Below, piece after piece: positions 60,158 to 64,000 of a stretch of DNA of 64,000 nucleotides. Position 1 is the first letter of the stretch. Each line of letters opens with the position of its first letter. This stretch comes from Sapria himalayana (taxonomy: Eukaryota; Streptophyta; Magnoliopsida; Malpighiales; Rafflesiaceae), in NCBI GenBank assembly GCA_029783825.1, contig JAREIK010011433.1, forward strand, positions 1 to 64,000, read 5' to 3'. Below the pieces are notes generated by a model. It had not been told where the DNA came from, did not search any database, and saw nothing but the letters and a program-made list of their open reading frames with translations. Made by a program: the position numbers and the translations under genes.

Positions 60158-62140
60158 TAATGGTGTCAAATGGGCTTGGCCGGCCCGGCCCGGCATAAGG
60201 CATGACATGATTCAGCCCGGCCTAGCTCGGCAATGCATGGGAATAACTAGTGCTCATGCCTGTGCTGAGCTTGCTCACGACATGCCTACATGCCATGCCA
60301 TGTCGAGGCCAATTGAGCCTCGTGCCGGGCCAAGCACGACTCAGTCCTAAAGCCTATGAGTATGGTTTCTTAGCACAAGCCGAGAATTGCCCTGACCCAG
60401 CCAGCACGATGGCCAAACCCGAACTATAATCTGGAGGCTCGATGTATCCAAAATTTTTGTTGGGGCCGAAATCAGACCAACGATCTTTTTCGAACTAACT
60501 TTGAGTCCACCCCAATGGCTATTCCAGAAGCCGAAGCTTTTGAAATGGGCCATTTGGGTTGGTTCGACGGTCTAACCGACCTAAAGGGTAAAAAAAATAA
60601 ATTAAAAAAAATAAAAAATTTAAATTTAAGTCGTTTGATTTTACCTCCAACAGCTATAGGGCAGAATTCGGCTGCTTAAGGGATTTTGCCCTAGTTTTAT
60701 TTATTAAAAATTTTTAAAAATCTTAAAATTCTTTTTTTAAAGAATTTTTATTAATCTATAAAATTTCCCCCCTCTCTCTGTGATTTATATTTTTAAAAAA
60801 ATAAATCATCTCATTCTCATCCTCTTGCTTTGAAAGCTTGCTCTTCTCTCACTCTTTAGATTACGTCTAGATATTATTAATGATTTAGTAATCATGAAGG
60901 ATTGTGAGGATTCAAGCTTGGACATCTAGGATCATGCCGGGCCTGCTACAAAAATAGATGAGTTAATTACTAATGATGATTCATATCATGATAGTGATAG
61001 TGATATTGATATTGAGGATGATAATGATATGACGATTAATGATTGATGAAGCAGACCCTTGATAATTGATGATGTCGGATTACGACACTTATGTATTATG
61101 TATGTTTGATTCTGATATTTGATTTTAATTTATTCATGTTTATTTACTTTGTAGTTATCTTTGTCATTTGTGTTTATTTAATTTTTGATTGTAACTTGTG
61201 ATGTTTGTAATGTAAAACTTTAATATTTAAATTTTTTTATTTTGTATTGGTTTTAGATTTTTTTATATGTAAGTTATGATGTTTTTTAATTAATATTTAA
61301 ATATTTAATACGTTTACACTGATGTGTGATGTTTAATAGTCTAATACATATAACACATACACTGTGTCACTGATACACATATTTATAAATTTTAAAATAT
61401 AAAATAAAATTTTAAAAAATTCTAAACATAAAGTCGTTAACTAAAGTCTAAACGTCTAATTCTAATTTTCTAAATAATGAATACATAAATAATTAAATAT
61501 AAAATAATAATATTTTTAAAAAAATTATTAAAATTTAAAAATTGTCCCGTATGGGAAAAATATGGCCCATAAGGGTCCTACCCGGCATGGGTTTTTCAAC
61601 CTGTTGGGCCTATTGGAAGTGCTAGGAGCCTAGGCTAGAGGTGTCAAACGGGCCGGCCCAGCACGTCACGGCCCGTTTTTCACGAGCACGGTCGTGCTAC
61701 CGTGCCGTGTTAGATTTAGGCGGGCCCGGCATGGCCCGTAGGCACGGCAAGGCTGTGTCGTGTCGTGCCGGGCCCGCTCGGGCATGCCTTGCCAAACACG
61801 GTCGTGACTCGTGAGTCACGACTCACGACTCACGTCACGCCTCGGCACACGTGGCACGCCGCCAGTGCCACACGTGCCTGCGTGAACCGGCACGGGATGG
61901 ACCCGTGCCGGCGTGCCGTGCCAAGGCACGGCACGGGTCGTTCTTAACCCGGGCACGGCACGGGCCCGGGCACGGTTTAAGAACGTGCCGGCCCGGCCCG
62001 GCCCGGCACGTTTGACACCTCTAGCCTAGGCTTTGCCTGAAGAAGCAGTGCGGGGCCACATTCGACATGGAAGCATGGTTGGGCGGCCAAAAAATGAGCT
62101 AGGCAGGCGCAGGCCCAACCTGGCACACTTGACACCTCTA
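60158..62140. mobile_element. hAT-like host element, right copy
   Basis: TAATGGTGTCAAATGGG at the left end and CACTTGACACCTCTA at the right end. Same flanking repeats as in the left arm. Confidence 0.7.
61636..62023. mobile_element. hAT MITE, right copy
   Basis: 388 bp with GCCTAGGC on both sides (61628-61635 and 62024-62031). The terminal 100 bp compared are identical to the left copy despite the very high GC content. Confidence 0.9.
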
Positions 62141-62583
62141 TAATAAACTGTCAAGTAGGGTAAAACTCATCATAAAATTCATAAAAAAGAAAATGTATAA
62201 CGATTACCCACAATAATATTTGAATTTTTTTTCCACTCATAAAAAAAATAAATGTTTCATAAATATAACAATTCATTTCTTTATAACACAATTTTCTAAT
62301 CCTTTAAAATGTATGTATTTGTTATATTTTAAGATTTATCAAATAAAAATTCATCTTAATAAATAATATTATTGCAATCATTAAAAAATATTTAAAATAT
62401 AATTAGATAACTTTTTATCATTTTAATAAAATAATAATTACACAAATAAATTCAAAGTATAAAAATACTATAATACATAATAAATTTTAAGTATATACAA
62501 ACTTATCTTAAAATTCATAGAAAAAAATAAATATAACGGTTATCCACAACAAAATTTGACATTTTTTTTTATCCACAGACCAA

Positions 62584-62631
<48 letters not shown>

Positions 62632-63370
62632 ATATATATATATATATATATATATCTCTAGCATTACAATAATATTTTTTCACAAAATTTTTCAAATTCT
62701 CAAAGAAGTAATAATGTATGAACTTTTTGAATTTTTAGATTTATTAAATAAAAATTCATCTTGATCATCAACCTTGCTTCTAGTGCTAACTAACTTTGGA
62801 TCTTTATTTGTAAATTAAAAAACAATGCATCTTCATTATGAGTATTTTAAACTCCATAAACTTTAATATATATGACTTTTGATTTTTTATTTCGGCTCAA
62901 AGAACTAGTATGCTATAACTTCTATTGAATATATACTAAATTTATTATGAAATTTTTGATTCTAGAACAAATAATTTAATTCTTAAAAAGCATTCATATA
63001 AACATATAATTAGATAAATTTTATTATTATGATAAAATAATAAAGACACATAATAAATTTAAAAGTATAAAACTATTAAAATAAGTATAATAGTTAATTA
63101 AATTCAATCTCATCATATAATTCATAAAAAAAATAAGTATAATAGTTAATTACAATAATATTTGATATTTTTTTTATATACTTAAAAAAATATATGCTTC
63201 ATAAACATAAATATGTATATTTCACAATACAATTTTTTCTATACTCTAAGAATGTATGAACTAGCTAAAATTTGAGATTTATCAAATAAAAATTCATCTT
63301 TATCACCAACTTTATTTATTATAATAATCGACTCATGATTTTTATTTATTAAATAAAAAAATGGATATAT

Positions 63371-64000
63371 TCCATTATGAGGATTTTAAAATCTAAGAAG
63401 ATGTAAATTTTTTATCTTGTCCATATAAAATATAAAATTTTTAATAATTAAAAAGTATCATGTGTCCTTTATGCAGGACACCATCCCCAATAATTAAAAA
63501 TTTTGCAATATTTATGTAAGATCGGGAGAGAGATGATCGTGTACAATAATTGTTGGATGATTGTGTACAATAATTGTTGCAAATATAAAATTATTTACTC
63601 TTTTGTAATGTTTTTATTTTGTCATATGTCCACAATTGTTTGATTGTGTACAATAATTGTACTATCACAAGAGGGTCATTCATATTTTCTCCTTTTTAAT
63701 ATTTCTTATTATTTTTTTTTTTCTCTTTTTTTTTGCACCCTAATTTCGTCTCTATGTTATCCATACTCCACACTTTTTAAACCATGTCATACTTTTTTCT
63801 TCTTCTCTCACTATATCTTTATCTCTCTCTCTCTATGGAACAAGCCTCCCAAAAATAAAATGCTTGTGCATTTTCCCATGGGTATTCATTTGCATAATTA
63901 TAATAATATTAACAAAACATGTTAATAAATAAAAATCAACTCTAAATGAAAACAATAAATCATGCAAAGTAAATTAAACTTTGTTTGAAATTATCTGTCT
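63371..64000. other. Right-arm copy of 11659-12299
   Basis: Contains the three ACAATTATTGTACACAATCA-type repeats (about 63513-63639, reverse orientation) and the GA/TC-rich block. The right copy has a shorter TATC tract (near 63810-63835) than the left. The inverted repeat is unbroken at the last base. Confidence 0.6.

Larger units (their letters stand above)
58570..63370 (-). repeat. Diverged AT-rich tandem array, right copy
   Basis: Mirror of 12300-17100. It includes a (AAAT)n(AT)n microsatellite at about 62580-62655, which is longer and more regular than its left counterpart at about 13023-13085. Confidence 0.7.
37941..64000 (-). repeat. Right arm of giant inverted repeat (truncated by window end)
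   Basis: Reverse complement of 11659-37784. It begins with TAATGAGCTGTAACAG, the mirror image of the left-arm end at 37784. It is still paired at the last base of the window, so the repeat continues beyond 64000. If it continues collinearly, the next sequence outside should be a copy of 11658 and downward, including the LHW-like gene. Confidence 0.97.

Overview
The window looks like nuclear DNA of a flowering plant. It is strongly AT-rich, intron-containing and dominated by transposon remnants. The recognisable genes belong to plant families: an LHW-type bHLH transcription factor, an NDR1/HIN1-like (NHL, LEA_2) membrane protein and a plant BED-finger hAT transposase. I saw no operons, tRNA, rRNA or CRISPR.

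The dominant structure is a giant inverted repeat. Positions 11659-37784 are repeated in reverse complement at 37941-64000, with a 156-bp unique spacer (37785-37940). The right arm runs off the window end, so each arm is at least 26 kb. Paired positions add up to 75725 at the spacer, about 75730 over the LINE, 75702 at the NHL gene, 75667 near 15.5/60.1 kb and 75659 at the window edge. The arms are therefore collinear, with only small indels. The centre lies inside a hAT transposon, so two 5' halves of the same element face each other head to head. The spacer is transposase coding sequence belonging to the right copy.

Layout: 1-5.8 kb is AT-rich sequence with local duplications and a decayed Ty3/gypsy gag (minus strand). 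5.9-8.7 kb is a ten-exon LHW-like bHLH gene with a damaged last splice acceptor. 9.3-10.8 kb is a diverged repeat whose inverted partner is at 18.9-20.6 kb. 12.3-17.1 kb is an AT-rich diverged tandem array, interrupted by a 2-kb hAT-like element that itself carries a 388-bp hAT MITE with perfect 8-bp target duplications. 21.3-23.1 kb is a decayed gypsy pro/RT region. 23.9-24.7 kb is LTR-like. 25.5-26.8 kb is a tandem repeat split by a solo LTR. 28.1-28.7 kb is the NHL gene, followed by its promoter. 29.6-30.3 kb is a microsatellite block. 30.3-33.9 kb is an L1-type LINE with a duplicated 3' end. 36.3-39.5 kb is the head-to-head hAT pair. Everything from 11.7 to 37.8 kb then recurs in reverse order to 64.0 kb.

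The NHL gene is present twice, both copies pointing away from the centre with identical products. In the central transposase the arms differ, in the stretch I aligned, by about nine small indels and no substitution, with the damage on the left copy. That spectrum looks more like uncorrected long-read error than evolution. The palindrome is therefore either a very recent fold-back duplication or an assembly or library artefact, and this must be settled before its biology is interpreted.
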